64,000 nucleotides of DNA from Tepidimonas charontis (lineage in GTDB: Bacteria > Pseudomonadota > Gammaproteobacteria > Burkholderiales > Burkholderiaceae_C). Both the position numbers and the translations under genes were made by a program. A model generated the notes under the pieces. The model searched no databases, was not told the DNA's origin, and saw only the letters and a program-made list of their open reading frames with translations. Where the stretch lies: positions 62,001 through 126,000 of the forward strand of contig NZ_VJON01000002.1 in the NCBI RefSeq assembly GCF_007556685.1, read 5' to 3'. Below, one piece after another: positions 1-11,271 of the stretch. Position 1 is the stretch's first letter. Every line of letters starts with the position of its first letter.

Positions 1-8
1 TACGGCGG

Positions 9-2786
9 TCACGCCTGCGCCACGATCTGCCGCAGTACGTACGGCAAGATACCGCCGTGCTGGTAGTAGGCCACCTCGATCGCCGTATCGATACGGCTGA
101 GCACCGGCACCCGCTCCACCCGACCGTCAGCGCGACGAATGACCAGCGTCAACCGCTGCTGGGGGCCGATGGATTCCATGCCTTCGACGGCAAAGGTTTC
201 GCTGCCGTCGATCGCTAGGCTCTGCCACGAATCGCTGCCGGTAAACTGCAGCGGCAGCACCCCCATGCCCACCAGATTGGCGCGGTGGATGCGCTCGAAA
301 CTGCGGGCAACGACCGCCCGCACCCCGAGCAGCGCGGTGCCCTTGGCGGCCCAGTCGCGCGAGCTGCCCGTGCCGTACTCTTCGCCGGCGAACACCAGGG
401 TTGGCACACCCGCTTGCTGGTAGCGCTGCGCTGCCTCGAAAACGGTCGTCACCTGTCCATCACACAGGGTGTAGCCGCCCTCCACGCGGCTGCCGTCGGC
501 GCGCGGCGGAATCATCAGATTCTTCAGCCGTACATTGGCAAAGGTACCGCGGATCATCACCTCGTGGTGCCCGCGCCGCGCGCCGTAGCTGTTGAAGGCC
601 GTCTTGGGCACACCGTGCGCCAGCAGCCACTGCCCGGCCGGGGATTGCGCCGAAATCGAGCCCGCCGGGGAAATATGGTCAGTGGTGACCGAGTCACCCA
701 ACAACAACAACGCCTTCGCACCCTGGATCGGCACCGGCGGCGTGGGCGTCATGGCAAAACCATCGAAGAACGGCGGCCGCGCGATATACGTGGACGGCGG
801 CCAGTCATACACCTCGCCCGCCGCGCTGGGCACCTGCTGCCACAGCTCGTTGTCCGCGCCGACATCGCGATAGACCCGCTCGAACGTCAGCGGATCGAGC
901 GCATACGGCAGTGCAGCGTGAATCTCGGCGCTGCTCGGCCAAAGGTCCTTCAGGTAGACGGCTTGGCCCGCGGCGTCGATGCCGATGGGCTCGCGCGCAA
1001 AATCGATGGTGACGCGCCCAGCCAATGCGAACGCCACCACCAGCGGCGGCGACGCCAAAAAATTGGCCCGCACCCGGGGGTGGATGCGCGCTTCGAAGTT
1101 GCGATTGCCCGACAGCACCGCCGCCACCATCAGGTCCTCGCGTTGGATCGCCTCGTTGAGCTCGGCCGCCAAGTCACCAGCGTTGCCGATACAGGTGGTG
1201 CAGCCATAGCCGGCCACGGCAAAACCCAGCTGCTGCAGCGGCTCCAGCAGCCCGGCGCGCTGCAAATAATCGGTGACGACGCGCGAGCCAGGGGCCAACG
1301 AGGTCTTGATGTGGGGTGCCACGCGCAGTCCACGCTCGACGGCTTTGCGCGCCAGCAGGCCGGCGGCGATCAGCACGGCGGGGTTGCTGGTGTTGGTGCA
1401 CGAGGTGATGGCGGCGATCACGACGTCGCCGTGTCCAAGGGTCGCCTCGACTTGCTGCGCCAGGGGCTGACCGCGCTCGTCCAGCCGTCCGGCCGCGGCC
1501 AAATCGATACGCACCGGCACGCGCTTGTCGCGTTCACTGGCGGCGATGTTGAAGCCGTTGTCCGCCACCGGCTGCGTCAACAGGGTGGCAAAACGCTCTT
1601 TGAGCTGCGCCAGCGCAATGCGGTCCTGCGGGCGTTTCGGACCCGCCACCGACGGTTCGATGGTGGACAGATCCAGCCGCAGCACCTGGCTGTAGTCGAT
1701 GGCGCCGGCGCGCGGCATGCCAAACAGTCCCTGCGCCTGGAAGTAGGCCACGAACGCATCGATCTCCGCGCGCGTGCGACCCGTGCCCTCCAGATAACGC
1801 ACGGTTTGCGCATCGACCGGGAAAAACCCCATCGTGGCGCCGTACTCCGGCGCCATATTAGCGATGGTGGCGCGGTCTGGCACCGACAGTGTGGCCGCCC
1901 CGTCACCAAAGAACTCGACGAACTTGCCCACCACCTTGGCCCGCCGCAGCATCTCGGTCAGGGTGAGCACGAGGTCGGTGGCGGTCACCCCCTCTGGCAG
2001 CCGCCCCGTCAATTCCACGCCCACGACGTCGGGCGTGAGAAAGTACACCGGCTGCCCCAGCATCGCCGCCTCGGCTTCGATGCCACCAACCCCCCAGCCA
2101 ACCACCCCCACGCCATTGATCATGGTCGTGTGGCTGTCGGTGCCCACCAACGTATCGGGAAACAGCTCGCGCGTGCCATCGGGCAGCGCCCGCGTGCGCA
2201 CGCCCCGGAACAGGTATTCGAGGTTGACTTGGTGCACGATGCCGCTGCCTGGCGGCACGACCCGGAAGGTCTCGAAGGCCTGCATGCCCCACTTCAGGAA
2301 CTGATAGCGCTCGCGGTTGCGCGCGAACTCCAGCTCCATATTGCGCTGTAGCGCCAGCGGACTGCCAAAGGTGTCGATCTGCACCGAATGATCCACCACC
2401 AGGTCCACCGGCACCAGCGGCTCGATGGCGGTCGGCGGCTTGCCGAGTGCGGCGGCGGTGCTGCGCATCGCCGCCAAGTCGCACAGCAGCGGCACGCCGG
2501 TGAAATCCTGCAGCACGACGCGCGCGACGACGAACGGAATCTCCTCGGTGCGGGCGCCGTTGGGCTGCCAGTTCGCCAGCGCCTGGACGTGGCGCGGCTC
2601 CACGCGCTGGCCGTCACAGTGGCGCAGCAGCGCCTCCAGCACGATGCGCAACGACACCGGCAGACGCGCACTGCGCTCGAAACCGGGCCGCTGGGCCAGC
2701 GCCGGCAGCGACCAGTAACGCACCGACTCACCCGCTGGCAGGGCCAGCGAGCGGCAAAGGTCGGCAAACGGATGGCTCTGTGTCAT
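9..2786 (-). CDS. acnA: Aconitate hydratase A
   Basis: Converts citrate to isocitrate through cis-aconitate in the cytosolic TCA and glyoxylate cycles. The 925-residue product is the normal length for the AcnA/IRP1 class. The three [4Fe-4S] ligands are visible: Cys463 in SCTNTSNP, and Cys529 and Cys532 in [10 protein letters not shown]. The C-terminal swivel domain carries the [12 protein letters not shown] substrate-binding segment. The ATG is preceded by GGAG at a good distance. The gene lies 78 bp downstream of pmbA on the same strand. AcnD (2-methylisocitrate dehydratase) is related, but the length and the absence of prp genes nearby favour AcnA. Confidence 0.95.
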   Translation of the reverse strand: MTQSHPFADLCRSLALPAGESVRYWSLPALAQRPGFERSARLPVSLRIVLEALLRHCDGQRVEPRHVQALANWQPNGARTEEIPFVVARVVLQDFTGVPLLCDLAAMRSTAAALGKPPTAIEPLVPVDLVVDHSVQIDTFGSPLALQRNMELEFARNRERYQFLKWGMQAFETFRVVPPGSGIVHQVNLEYLFRGVRTRALPDGTRELFPDTLVGTDSHTTMINGVGVVGWGVGGIEAEAAMLGQPVYFLTPDVVGVELTGRLPEGVTATDLVLTLTEMLRRAKVVGKFVEFFGDGAATLSVPDRATIANMAPEYGATMGFFPVDAQTVRYLEGTGRTRAEIDAFVAYFQAQGLFGMPRAGAIDYSQVLRLDLSTIEPSVAGPKRPQDRIALAQLKERFATLLTQPVADNGFNIAASERDKRVPVRIDLAAAGRLDERGQPLAQQVEATLGHGDVVIAAITSCTNTSNPAVLIAAGLLARKAVERGLRVAPHIKTSLAPGSRVVTDYLQRAGLLEPLQQLGFAVAGYGCTTCIGNAGDLAAELNEAIQREDLMVAAVLSGNRNFEARIHPRVRANFLASPPLVVAFALAGRVTIDFAREPIGIDAAGQAVYLKDLWPSSAEIHAALPYALDPLTFERVYRDVGADNELWQQVPSAAGEVYDWPPSTYIARPPFFDGFAMTPTPPVPIQGAKALLLLGDSVTTDHISPAGSISAQSPAGQWLLAHGVPKTAFNSYGARRGHHEVMIRGTFANVRLKNLMIPPRADGSRVEGGYTLCDGQVTTVFEAAQRYQQAGVPTLVFAGEEYGTGSSRDWAAKGTALLGVRAVVARSFERIHRANLVGMGVLPLQFTGSDSWQSLAIDGSETFAVEGMESIGPQQRLTLVIRRADGRVERVPVLSRIDTAIEVAYYQHGGILPYVLRQIVAQA

Positions 2787-2864
2787 CGGGGTGGACTCCG
2801 GCTTAATGTGTGTGCTCCCTCGTGGTTGGCACCCATGCCCGCAGCCCCACGCAAGGCCGCGCGC

Positions 2865-4280
2865 TCAGCTACCCGCCACCTTCATGCAGTCGATCAGCAC
2901 CGACCCCACCGTCTTTGCGCCCAGGTTGTAGGCATCGGCGCCGATGGCGACGATACCGCGAAACATCTCCTTGAGGTTACCCGCAATCGTAATTTCCTGC
3001 ACGGGGTAGGCAATGGCCCCATCCTCGACCCAGAAACCGGCGGCGCCGCGCGAGTAGTCGCCGGTGACCGGGTTGACGCCCTGCCCCATCAGTTCGGTGA
3101 CGAACAGGCCGCGGCCCAGTTTGCGCAGCATGGCCGGCAGATCATCGCCGGCCTGGGTGCGGCGGCTGGTCATCAGAAGATTGTGTGACCCGCCCGCATT
3201 CCCGGTCGTGCGCAACCCCAGTTTCCGCGCCGAGTACGTGCTCAAAAAATAACCCTTGACGCAGCCGCCACTGACCACGGCGCGCGCGACCGTGCGCACG
3301 CCCTCGTCGTCGAACGGCGCACTGCCCTTGGCGCCCAAGATGTGCGGATCTTCCAGAATATCGATGTGATCGGCGAACACCTGCCAGCCGAGACTGTCGG
3401 GCAAAAAGGTGGTGCGCCGGTACAGTGCGCCGCCGCTGACCGCTTGCACGAAGGCTCCCAGCAGGCCAGCGGCCAGCGGGGCTTCGAACAGCACCGGGCA
3501 CTCGGTGGTGGAGAGCTTGCGCGGGTGCAAGCGAGCCAGGGCGCGCTCGGCCGCGTAACGCCCCACCGCCTCGGGGCTGGCCAGTTCGGCTGGGTTGCGC
3601 TGGCTACTGTACCAGTAGTCACGCTGCATGGCGTCGCCCTTGCCGGCGATGGGCGACACCGACAGGCTGTGGCGCGAGCTGGCGTAGCCGCCGGCGAAAA
3701 TCCCCTGGCGGCCGCGTTCGCCGCCGCGCATGTGCTCGGCCCAGAAGTGCGACTGGTGGGCGCTGACCGCCGCCCCCTCGCTGTTGGTGATGCGCGGACT
3801 GACCGCAAACGCTGCCGCCTCGCAGCGCAGCGCCAGCTCCATCGCCTGCTCAGGCGTGATCGGCCAGGGGTGGAACAGCGCCAGATCGGGGTACTGATTG
3901 GCCACGTCGATCTCATCGGGCAGACCAGCCGCCGGATCGTCGGCGGTGTGGCGCGCGATGTCGTACGCCGCCTGCACCGTGCGTTGGATGGCCTGCGGGG
4001 AAAAGTCGGACGTCGAGGCGTGACCGCGACGCTGCCCCAAAAATACCGTCACGGCCAGTGACTTGTCGCGGTTGCGCTCGACGTTTTCCAGTGCACCGCA
4101 GCGCACCGAAACATGCAAGCCGGCGCCTTCGGAAACCTCGACCGCGGCATCGGCCACGCCCAGGGCGCGGGCGTGCCGTAGCGCGGTGTCGGCCAATTCT
4201 TGAAACTGTTCGCGCGTGAACTGAAAGCCATCGGCGGCGGCCGGGCGCGTGCGACCAGAGGAGCTGCGTTGCGTACTCAT
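2865..4280 (-). CDS. pmbA: Metalloprotease subunit PmbA (TldE)
   Basis: PmbA/TldE family protein, 471 residues. It pairs with TldD to form a cytosolic zinc protease that matures peptides such as microcins and degrades labile proteins; TldD carries the metal site and is not in this window. Family features include the C-terminal block with VTGDYSRGAAGFWVEDG, followed by EITIAGNL. A longer in-frame start exists at 4322, but it would run into the divergent darP start. The ATG at 4280 (MSTQRSSSG) leaves a 22-bp divergent spacer and is preferred. Divergent pmbA/darP (yjgA) pairs are the usual order in proteobacteria. Confidence 0.93.
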   Translation of the reverse strand: MSTQRSSSGRTRPAAADGFQFTREQFQELADTALRHARALGVADAAVEVSEGAGLHVSVRCGALENVERNRDKSLAVTVFLGQRRGHASTSDFSPQAIQRTVQAAYDIARHTADDPAAGLPDEIDVANQYPDLALFHPWPITPEQAMELALRCEAAAFAVSPRITNSEGAAVSAHQSHFWAEHMRGGERGRQGIFAGGYASSRHSLSVSPIAGKGDAMQRDYWYSSQRNPAELASPEAVGRYAAERALARLHPRKLSTTECPVLFEAPLAAGLLGAFVQAVSGGALYRRTTFLPDSLGWQVFADHIDILEDPHILGAKGSAPFDDEGVRTVARAVVSGGCVKGYFLSTYSARKLGLRTTGNAGGSHNLLMTSRRTQAGDDLPAMLRKLGRGLFVTELMGQGVNPVTGDYSRGAAGFWVEDGAIAYPVQEITIAGNLKEMFRGIVAIGADAYNLGAKTVGSVLIDCMKVAGS

Positions 4281-4302
4281 GTGGCTGGCTATGATAGCGG
4301 CC

Positions 4303-4977
4303 ATGCCACGCAAGCCTGCCAAAGGGTATTTCGTTCGCGGTCATTTCGTTGCCTACGGCAGCGCCGAAGACCACGAGCTCAAGCGCGCCGCCAAGTGGGA
4401 CGCCGAGTTCAGCAAAACCGATTTGAAAAAGCGCAGCGCCCATCGGCAGCAGGTGGGTGAGCAGCTGCTCACGCTCAAGGCCCAGCTGCTGCAGCAGTTG
4501 GCGCTGCCGGACGCGTTGGTGCAGGCCATCGCCGAGGCCAAACGTATCGACGACTTCGAGGGCCGGCGGCGCCAGCTGCAGTACGTCGGCAAACTGATGC
4601 GCCAGCTCGACGACGCGCTGCTGCCCGCCATCGAGGCAGCCATTGCGCAACAACACCAGGGCAGCGCCGTTGAGACACAGCGCTTGCACGAGGCCGAGCA
4701 GTGGCGCGAGCGCCTGCTGGCCAACGAAGAGGCGTTGCAGGACTGGCGCGAGATCGAGCCCGACGCCGACTGGCAGCATCTGCGCACCCTGATACGGCAG
4801 GCGCGCAAAGATGCCCAGGCGCGTGCTGCGGCCAGCGGCGACGACGCGCCGGTGCGGCAGGGCCGCGCCTATCGCGAGCTGTTTCGGCACGTGCGCTTCG
4901 TGCTGGATGCGCGCGCTGCGGCAGCGCCCGACCGTCACGCCATCCACCCCGACGCCGACCCCACCGCTTCCGATTGA
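4303..4977 (+). CDS. darP: Ribosome biogenesis factor DarP/YjgA (DUF615)
   Basis: Small basic, helical protein of 224 residues in the YjgA family, which binds late 50S ribosomal subunits and supports peptidyl-transferase-centre maturation. The N-terminus begins MPRKPAKGYF and is followed by the conserved segment ELKRAAKWDAEF and the helical core IDDFEGRRRQLQYVGKLMR. It is divergent from pmbA with 22 bp between starts and is followed 13 bp later by mog. An earlier in-frame start at 4249 overlaps pmbA and is rejected. The family assignment is firm; the ribosome role comes from family knowledge. Confidence 0.9.
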   Translation: MPRKPAKGYFVRGHFVAYGSAEDHELKRAAKWDAEFSKTDLKKRSAHRQQVGEQLLTLKAQLLQQLALPDALVQAIAEAKRIDDFEGRRRQLQYVGKLMRQLDDALLPAIEAAIAQQHQGSAVETQRLHEAEQWRERLLANEEALQDWREIEPDADWQHLRTLIRQARKDAQARAAASGDDAPVRQGRAYRELFRHVRFVLDARAAAAPDRHAIHPDADPTASD

Positions 4978-4990
4978 TCTGCGCACCGCC

Positions 4991-5605
4991 ATGAATCCAT
5001 TGAATCCAGCTTCCACCTACGACCCCGTCACCATCGGTATCGTCTCGATCAGCGACCGCGCCAGCAGCGGCGTCTACGAAGACAAAGGACTGCCCGCGCT
5101 GCGTGACTGGCTTGGCCGCGCGCTCAAAAATCCGATCACCTTCGTCGAGCGCCTCATCCCCGACGAGCGCGAACGCATCAGCGCCACCTTGATCGAGCTC
5201 ACCGACCAATGCGGCTGCGCGCTGGTGCTGACCACGGGCGGCACCGGCCCGGCGCCGCGCGACGTCACCCCCGAGGCCACGTTGGCGGTGGCCGACAAGG
5301 AAATGCCGGGCTTTGGTGAGCAGATGCGCCAGATCAGCCTGCGTTTCGTGCCCACCGCCATCCTGTCGCGACAAGTGGCGGTGATTCGGGGACGCAGCTT
5401 GATCATCAACCTGCCGGGCCAGCCCAAATCGATCGCCGAGACGCTGGAGGGCCTCAAAGACGCCGATGGCCGCCCCGTGGTTCATGGCATCTTTGCCGCG
5501 GTGCCGTACTGCATCGACCTGATCGGGGGGCCGTATCTCGAAACGGATGAGACGGTCTGCGCGGCGTTTCGTCCCAAGTCGGCCCAGCGTCCGGCCCATG
5601 CTTGA
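4991..5605 (+). CDS. mog: Molybdopterin adenylyltransferase
   Basis: MogA/MoaB-family enzyme that adenylylates molybdopterin before molybdate insertion in molybdenum-cofactor synthesis. The 204-residue product shows the GIVSISDRASSGVYEDKG opening, the pterin/phosphate loop TTGGTGPAPRDVTPEAT, and the downstream INLPGQPKS motif. The ATG at 4991 gives MNPLNPASTYDPVTIG; a longer in-frame extension back to 4811 overlaps darP in another frame and lacks homologous character. It is close behind darP (13 bp) and is probably co-transcribed. A ThiF-family moeB homologue lies at 39.9 kb, but no other moa/moe genes adjoin. Confidence 0.93.
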   Translation: MNPLNPASTYDPVTIGIVSISDRASSGVYEDKGLPALRDWLGRALKNPITFVERLIPDERERISATLIELTDQCGCALVLTTGGTGPAPRDVTPEATLAVADKEMPGFGEQMRQISLRFVPTAILSRQVAVIRGRSLIINLPGQPKSIAETLEGLKDADGRPVVHGIFAAVPYCIDLIGGPYLETDETVCAAFRPKSAQRPAHA

Positions 5606-5748
5606 ATACGCACTGTCATCGGATTTGCCGCCGGTCGATGCACGACATGGCGGCACGCCACCGGCGCGGCAACGGCAAAGGCAGCACGACCAATAGGCGG
5701 CCGCGGCGGACCACGCCGCAAAGCCCCGCTTCTGCTGCTCCGAGGCCG

Positions 5749-6519
5749 CTACTTGCCCAGCAGTTGATTGAGCCTATCGGCCTCGAAATGTTCGGTTTTG
5801 GCTGCGTCGGCTGGTACGCAGTCACCGCGCTGCGCACACGCCAATTTCTCCAGCGCCTGCCACAGCAGCGCGATCTGGTGCTCGTGCGCCGCGGCGTTGT
5901 CGATCAGCCCACGCAGCGCCTGACTGAGCGGGTCGTCGTTTTGCGTCACGCCATAGGCCGAAAAGCCCATGCGCGCCGCAGCGGCTTCGCGTTTTTCGTC
6001 GGCATCGGCCACGATGATGCGCGCCGGGTTGCCGACCGCCGTGGCCCCGGCTGGCACTGGCTTGGTCACCACCGCGTTGCTGCCGATCTTGGCCCCATCG
6101 CCCACCGTAAATCCGCCCAATACCTTCGCCCCCGCACCCACGATCACGCCGCGCCCCAAGGTGGGGTGGCGTTTGCTGCCTTTGTACAGCGAGGTGCCGC
6201 CGAGCGTGACACCGTGGTAAATGGTGCACTCATCGCCCACTTCGGCCGTCTCGCCGATCACCACCCCCATGCCGTGGTCGATGAAGACGCGCTCGCCGAT
6301 GCGCGCGCCGGGGTGGATTTCGATACCGGTGAGCCAGCGGTTCCAGTGCGAGATCCAGCGCCCCAGCCACTTCCAGCCCGCGCGCCAACACGCGTGCGCC
6401 AGCCGGTGCAGCCAAATGGCATGCAGCCCCGGGTAACAGGTCAGCACTTCCCAGCGCGAACGCGCGGCCGGGTCCCGCTCCAGGATGGCGTCGATGTCGG
6501 CTTTCAAGCGGCGCAGCAC
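5749..6519 (-). CDS. cysE: Serine O-acetyltransferase
   Basis: Transfers acetyl from acetyl-CoA to L-serine, the first step of cysteine synthesis. The 256-residue protein has the short N-terminal helical domain ([17 protein letters not shown]) and a left-handed beta-helix of hexapeptide repeats ([31 protein letters not shown], ending AVGNPARII). His in FIDHG and YHGVTLGG are the conserved catalytic and CoA-site segments. The start appears to be GTG at 6519, since no ATG fits the family N-terminus; a GGAG lies about 13 nt upstream. It is convergent with mog, and trmJ lies 138 bp upstream on the same strand, a common Burkholderiales order. Confidence 0.94.
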   Translation of the reverse strand: MLRRLKADIDAILERDPAARSRWEVLTCYPGLHAIWLHRLAHACWRAGWKWLGRWISHWNRWLTGIEIHPGARIGERVFIDHGMGVVIGETAEVGDECTIYHGVTLGGTSLYKGSKRHPTLGRGVIVGAGAKVLGGFTVGDGAKIGSNAVVTKPVPAGATAVGNPARIIVADADEKREAAAARMGFSAYGVTQNDDPLSQALRGLIDNAAAHEHQIALLWQALEKLACAQRGDCVPADAAKTEHFEADRLNQLLGK

Positions 6520-6657
6520 GATGATGGTTCAACTCCGACAAAAATATCTCTGATCCAAGACAACCGCGACAGCGCAGCCGTGCCGCCGCACCGCCCGACG
6601 TCACACCTCGACCAACACCTGGCGCTCATGTGATCGTCACCGACCCGGCGCACAAGT

Positions 6658-7488
6658 CTAGCGCTTGCGCCCTTGCGCGGCGTCGATGACGGCGCGCGCC
6701 ACCCCGCGCAGGATGTGGACTTCGGATGCGGTGGGCTGAGCGCGCAACAGCAACCGGCGCAGCCGTGGTATCAGCTTTTTCGGTGCCGCCGGGTCCAAGA
6801 ACCCGATCGTCTGCAACGCCTCGCGCCAATGCGCCAGCAGCCCGGACAGCGCGGGGGCATCCGCCGGCGGATCGCGCGGCGCCCGCTTCGGCGCTGCATC
6901 GTCGGCGGCGGTGTCGAAGCCACCCAACGCCAGGCGCCACTCGTAGGCGATGAGCTGCACCGCCGCCGCCAAATTCAACGATCCATAGGCCGGTGCGGTC
7001 GGAATGCGCAAACACACATGGCAGCGCCAGACGTCCTCGTTGGCCATACCGTAGCGCTCCGACCCAAACAAAAATGCCACCCCGCCGCTGGTACCTTCGT
7101 GCGCTCGGGGCGCCAGCGCCTCCAGATAGGGACGGGGCGCCGCCGTGGGAGGCCCAAAATCGCGCGCCGTCATGGCGGTGGCGCACAGATGGCTGATGCC
7201 GTGCAGGGCTTCTTCCAACGAGTCCACGATGCGCGCACGCTGCAACACATCGACGGCGCCACTGGCACGCTCCAGCGCCTCGGGCCGCTGCAACACATCG
7301 GGCCAGCGCGGCCGCACCAGCGCCCAGTCGTCAAAGCCCATGACTTTGAGCGCGCGCGCCACCGCACCCACATTGCCGGCATGGCTGGGCTCGATCAGCA
7401 CGAAGCGCGTCGGTGCGACAGGCCGCACAGCCGCCGTCGATACCGACGGCGACGCGCTCTGTTCCTCGCAATCACGATTTGGCGGCAT
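6658..7488 (-). CDS. trmJ: tRNA (cytidine/uridine-2'-O-)-methyltransferase TrmJ
   Basis: SPOUT-class methyltransferase that 2'-O-methylates position 32 of several tRNAs. The 276-residue product opens with a basic leader, then FVLIEPSHAGNVGAVARALK, which is the SPOUT substrate loop, followed by VAFLFGSERYGMANED and IPTAPAYGSLNLAAAVQ, which make up the trefoil-knot SAM site. A further in-frame start at 7554 would cover the divergent suhB promoter, so the ATG at 7488 (MPPNRDCEE) is preferred. It is divergent from suhB; the trmJ/suhB pair with this orientation is typical of Comamonadaceae-like genomes. Confidence 0.92.
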   Translation of the reverse strand: MPPNRDCEEQSASPSVSTAAVRPVAPTRFVLIEPSHAGNVGAVARALKVMGFDDWALVRPRWPDVLQRPEALERASGAVDVLQRARIVDSLEEALHGISHLCATAMTARDFGPPTAAPRPYLEALAPRAHEGTSGGVAFLFGSERYGMANEDVWRCHVCLRIPTAPAYGSLNLAAAVQLIAYEWRLALGGFDTAADDAAPKRAPRDPPADAPALSGLLAHWREALQTIGFLDPAAPKKLIPRLRRLLLRAQPTASEVHILRGVARAVIDAAQGRKR

Positions 7489-7507
7489 GACAGGGTACCG
7501 GTAGAAT
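7479..7507 (+). promoter_or_regulatory. Sigma-70 promoter of suhB
   Basis: TTGGCG at 7479-7484, a 17-bp spacer and TAGAAT at 7502-7507 form a good sigma-70 promoter 52 bp before the suhB ATG. The -35 box overlaps the first codons of the divergent trmJ if that gene starts at 7488, so transcription of the two genes may interfere. This is a sequence match only. Confidence 0.65.
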
Positions 7508-7559
7508 CGCGCTATTTTCGCCGCCATCGCGCGGCCCGCGTCGCTCTTGCCCACAATCC

Positions 7560-8504
7560 ATGACCGCTCACCTCCACCCCATGCTCAACGTGGCCGTCAA
7601 GGCCGCCCGCGCCGCCGGCGCCCTCATCAACCGCGCGTCGCTCGATTTGGACACGGTACGCGTGGCTGCCAAGCAGCTCAACGATTTCGTCACCGAGGTC
7701 GACCATGCGGCCGAAGCGGCCATCATCGACACACTGCGCAGCGCCTATCCCGAGCATGGCATCTGGGCCGAGGAGTCCGGCCGGCGGGAGGGCAAGGGCA
7801 AGGGGCGCGCGTATACGTGGATTATCGATCCGCTCGACGGCACCACCAACTTCATCCACGGCTTTCCGGTGTACTGCGTCAGCATCGCGCTGATGGTGGA
7901 GGGGCGCTTGGAGCAGGCGGTCGTCTACGACCCGACGCGCAACGACCTCTTCACCGCCAGCAAGGGACGCGGCGCCTACCTCAACGACCGCCGCATTCGG
8001 GTGGCCAAACGCACCCAGCTGCGCGAGTGCTTGCTCAGCACCGGCTTTCCGTTTCGGCCGGGTGACGCCTTTCAGCGCTACCTGCAAATGCTGGGCGACG
8101 TGATGCCGCGCGTGGCCGGCGTGCGCCGCCCGGGCTCGGCGGCGCTGGACTTGGCCTACGTGGCCGCAGGCTTCACGGACGGTTTTTTCGAGCTGGGCCT
8201 GAGCCCCTGGGATGTGGCGGCCGGGGCGTTGCTGGTGACGGAAGCCGGCGGTCTGATCGGTAATTTCACTGGCGAAGCCGATTTTCTGGAACGCAAGGAA
8301 TGCGTCGCCGCCAATCCGCGCATCTACGGTCAATTGGTGGGCGTGCTTCAGCGCTACAGCCAGTTCGGCGCCGCCAACGCGCGCGCCGACGCAGCACCGG
8401 CGTCCGACGAAACCGCATCCAGTACGGCAGCAGCGCCCGCACCGGACACCCCGGCGACACCGGCCGCCGGAGGTCGTCCCAGCGCGGCTGACGCGCCTTG
8501 GTGA
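7560..8504 (+). CDS. suhB: Inositol-1-monophosphatase family protein SuhB
   Basis: Mg2+-dependent inositol monophosphatase-fold protein. In proteobacteria SuhB also joins the rRNA transcription antitermination complex, so the metabolic role may be secondary. Metal and substrate motifs are intact: [21 protein letters not shown] and, near residue 220, [17 protein letters not shown]. The 314 residues exceed the usual ~265; the extra ~45 residues are an Ala/Pro/Thr-rich C-terminal tail with no recognisable domain. A sigma-70 promoter (TTGGCG-17-TAGAAT) precedes it. mutS starts 13 bp after the stop and is probably co-transcribed. Confidence 0.94.
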   Translation: MTAHLHPMLNVAVKAARAAGALINRASLDLDTVRVAAKQLNDFVTEVDHAAEAAIIDTLRSAYPEHGIWAEESGRREGKGKGRAYTWIIDPLDGTTNFIHGFPVYCVSIALMVEGRLEQAVVYDPTRNDLFTASKGRGAYLNDRRIRVAKRTQLRECLLSTGFPFRPGDAFQRYLQMLGDVMPRVAGVRRPGSAALDLAYVAAGFTDGFFELGLSPWDVAAGALLVTEAGGLIGNFTGEADFLERKECVAANPRIYGQLVGVLQRYSQFGAANARADAAPASDETASSTAAAPAPDTPATPAAGGRPSAADAPW

Positions 8505-8517
8505 CGGCAGTGGGCAC

Positions 8518-11208
8518 ATGACGACGGCCACAGGCACACCGATGCCCGTGCCGACAGGCACCCCGGCGGCGCCGCTGGAGGCACACACCCCCATGATCCA
8601 GCAGTGGCTGCGCATCAAGGCGCAGCACCCGCACACGCTGGTCTTCTATCGCATGGGGGATTTCTACGAGCTGTTCTACGACGACGCGCACAAAGCGGCG
8701 CGTTTGCTCGACATCACGCTGACCACGCGTGGGCAGTCCGCCGGATCCCCCGTGGTCATGGCGGGCGTGCCGGTGCACGCCGTCGAAAGCTATCTGGCGC
8801 GCCTCATCCGGCTGGGCGAGTCGGTGGCGATTTGCGAACAAGTGGGGGAAGTGGCCAGCGCCAAGGGGCCGGTGGAGCGACAGGTGGTGCGCATCGTCAC
8901 CCCGGGCACCCTCACCGATGCCGAACTGCTGGCCGACAAACGGGACGCCGTCCTGCTGGCGCTGCATGTGGGCGCGCGCCGGCACTGTGGCCTGGCGTGG
9001 TGCGCGGTCACCGAAGGCACGGTGTATCTGGCCGAGTGCGACTGGCCGCAGCTGCGCGGCTGGCTGCAGCGCATCGCGCCTGACGAGGTACTTTACGGCG
9101 GCGGTCTGGCGCCAGCCGCCGAGGCCGAGCTGCGCGCGTGGCTGGCGCCCACAGGCGGCGGCACCGCCGCGCTGACGGTGCGCCCGGCTTGGGTATTCGA
9201 CGCTGCGCTGGGTGAGCGCAAACTGTGCGCGCAACTGCACGCCGCCAGCCTGGCGGCCTGGGACGCGCAGAGCCTGCCAGCGGCGCATGCCGCCGCCGCT
9301 GCGCTACTCGACTATGCCGAGCACACGCAAGGTCAGCAGCTCGGCCATCTGCGCGCGCTGCGCGTGGTGCGTCCCAACGACACCATCGACCTGCCGGCCA
9401 CCACGCGCCGCAATCTGGAGCTGACACAGACCCTGCGCGGCGAACCGGCGCCAACGCTGCTGTCCCTGCTGGACACCTGCGCCACGGGCATGGGCAGCCG
9501 GCTGCTGCGGCGCTGGCTGCTGGAGCCCCCGCGTGACCGCACACCGGCGCAGCAACGGCTGGCGGCGCTGGCGGTGCTGCGGGCCCAGGGCGTGGAGCCG
9601 CTGCGTCAGCGCTTGCGCGGGATGAGCGACGTGGAGCGACTGACCGCCCGCATTGCGCTGCGCCAGGTGCGGCCGCGCGAGCTGGCGGGCCTGGCGCAGA
9701 CCTTGCAACGCGCCCAAGCGCTGGCCGCCAGCGTCGCCGAACTCGCCGCCGGTGGCGACAGCACGCTGCTGCAGGCGCTGGCGACCGATCTGCACCCGCC
9801 GCTGGCGGTGGCCGACCTGCTGCAGCGCGCGCTGCTGCCCGAGCCAGCCGCCCTGGTGCGTGACGGCGGCGTCATCAACCACGGCTACGACGCCGAACTG
9901 GACGAGCTGCGCGCACTGCAAGCCAACGCCGACGCGTTCTTGCTCGAACTGGAAGCGCGCGAGCGCGCACGCACCGGGATCGCCAATCTGCGCGTGCAAT
10001 ACAACAAAGTCCACGGTTTCTACATCGAAGTCACGCAGGGGCAGCTGGACAAGGTACCCGACGACTACCGCCGCCGCCAAACCCTGAAAAACGCCGAGCG
10101 CTTCATCACGCCAGAGCTCAAAGCGTTCGAAGACAAGGTGTTGAGCGCCCATGAGCGCGCCCTGGCGCGCGAGAAGTGGCTGTACGAGCGTCTACTGGAC
10201 GATCTGCAGCCCCATGTGGGTGCGCTGAGCACGTTGGCGCGCGCGCTGGCCACCCTGGATGTGCTGGCGGCGCTGGCCGAGCGCTCGTTGACCCTGCAGT
10301 GGTGCGCGCCGCAGTTCGTCCCCGAGCCATGCATCGAAATCCGCCAGGGCCGCCACCCGGTGGTGGAGGCACGGCTGCAGGAAACCGGCGCCGGCCCCTT
10401 CATCCCCAACGATACGGAGCTGGATGCGCGCACGCGCATGCAAATCATCACCGGCCCCAACATGGGCGGCAAGTCCACCTACATGCGACAGGTAGCCCTG
10501 ATCGTGCTGCTGGCCAGCATCGGCAGCTACGTGCCGGCCGCCAGCTGCCGCCTGGGGCCGATCGACGCCATCCACACCCGCATCGGCGCTGCGGACGATC
10601 TGGCCAATGCCCAATCCACCTTCATGCTGGAGATGACCGAGGCGGCCCACATTCTGCACCACGCCAGCGCGCACAGCCTGGTGCTGATGGATGAAATCGG
10701 CCGCGGCACCTCGACCTACGACGGGTTGGCACTGGCGGCAGCCATCGCGGCGCATCTGCACGACCGCGTGCGCGCCTTCACTCTGTTTGCCACCCACTAC
10801 TTCGAGCTGACCGACTTTCCCGCGCGCCACCCGGGCGCCGTCAACGTCCACGTCAGCGCGGTGGAGGGCAAGGGGCGCGACATCGTCTTTTTGCATCAGA
10901 TCGAGCCCGGCCCGGCCAGCCGTAGCTACGGCGTGCAAGTGGCGCGCCTGGCCGGCGTGCCGGCGGCGGTGGTGCAGCAAGCCCGCCACACCCTGGCCCA
11001 GCTGGAGGCCGAAAGTGCCCGCCTGCAACGCCAGTTCGATCTGTTCGAGACCCCAGCGCCGACCGCTGCCGCTGCCGACGCCGCCGAGGCGGCCCTCGAT
11101 CGGCACCCCGCGCTGCAGGCCCTGGCCGAATTGGACCCGGACGCGCTCAGCCCGCGCGAGGCACTCGACGCCCTGTACCGCCTGCACCGGATGTTGCAGG
11201 AGGGGTGA
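8518..11208 (+). CDS. mutS: DNA mismatch repair protein MutS
   Basis: Mismatch-recognition ATPase of the MutSLH repair pathway, 896 residues. The mismatch-binding Phe-x-Glu is visible near residues 49-51 in [15 protein letters not shown]. The lever/clamp region follows, then the ATPase domain with Walker [14 protein letters not shown] (about residue 645), Walker [17 protein letters not shown] and [10 protein letters not shown]. The C-terminal helix-turn-helix/dimer region includes [15 protein letters not shown]. The ATG lies 13 bp after suhB. The product is about 30-40 residues longer than E. coli MutS, mostly from an Ala/Pro-rich N-terminus. Confidence 0.98.
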   Translation: MTTATGTPMPVPTGTPAAPLEAHTPMIQQWLRIKAQHPHTLVFYRMGDFYELFYDDAHKAARLLDITLTTRGQSAGSPVVMAGVPVHAVESYLARLIRLGESVAICEQVGEVASAKGPVERQVVRIVTPGTLTDAELLADKRDAVLLALHVGARRHCGLAWCAVTEGTVYLAECDWPQLRGWLQRIAPDEVLYGGGLAPAAEAELRAWLAPTGGGTAALTVRPAWVFDAALGERKLCAQLHAASLAAWDAQSLPAAHAAAAALLDYAEHTQGQQLGHLRALRVVRPNDTIDLPATTRRNLELTQTLRGEPAPTLLSLLDTCATGMGSRLLRRWLLEPPRDRTPAQQRLAALAVLRAQGVEPLRQRLRGMSDVERLTARIALRQVRPRELAGLAQTLQRAQALAASVAELAAGGDSTLLQALATDLHPPLAVADLLQRALLPEPAALVRDGGVINHGYDAELDELRALQANADAFLLELEARERARTGIANLRVQYNKVHGFYIEVTQGQLDKVPDDYRRRQTLKNAERFITPELKAFEDKVLSAHERALAREKWLYERLLDDLQPHVGALSTLARALATLDVLAALAERSLTLQWCAPQFVPEPCIEIRQGRHPVVEARLQETGAGPFIPNDTELDARTRMQIITGPNMGGKSTYMRQVALIVLLASIGSYVPAASCRLGPIDAIHTRIGAADDLANAQSTFMLEMTEAAHILHHASAHSLVLMDEIGRGTSTYDGLALAAAIAAHLHDRVRAFTLFATHYFELTDFPARHPGAVNVHVSAVEGKGRDIVFLHQIEPGPASRSYGVQVARLAGVPAAVVQQARHTLAQLEAESARLQRQFDLFETPAPTAAAADAAEAALDRHPALQALAELDPDALSPREALDALYRLHRMLQEG

Positions 11209-11220
11209 GGACCACGCGAC

Positions 11221-11229
11221 TGGTAGAAT
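11221..11229 (+). promoter_or_regulatory. Extended -10 element before pcm
   Basis: TGGTAGAAT is an extended -10 (TG-N-TAGAAT) 42 bp before the pcm start codon; no convincing -35 lies at the proper distance. Between it and the ATG is an imperfect dyad, ACTCC-CC-GGAGTGT (about 11250-11263), which could be a small operator or leader hairpin. Confidence 0.45.
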
Positions 11230-11271
11230 GAACTCGACGCGACCCAACATACTCCCCGGAGTGTACTTGCC

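Noticed and set aside
285-2351. Long open frame antisense to aconitase
   Set aside because: Arg/His/Gly-rich with no family resemblance; it is the mirror of a GC-rich coding sequence.
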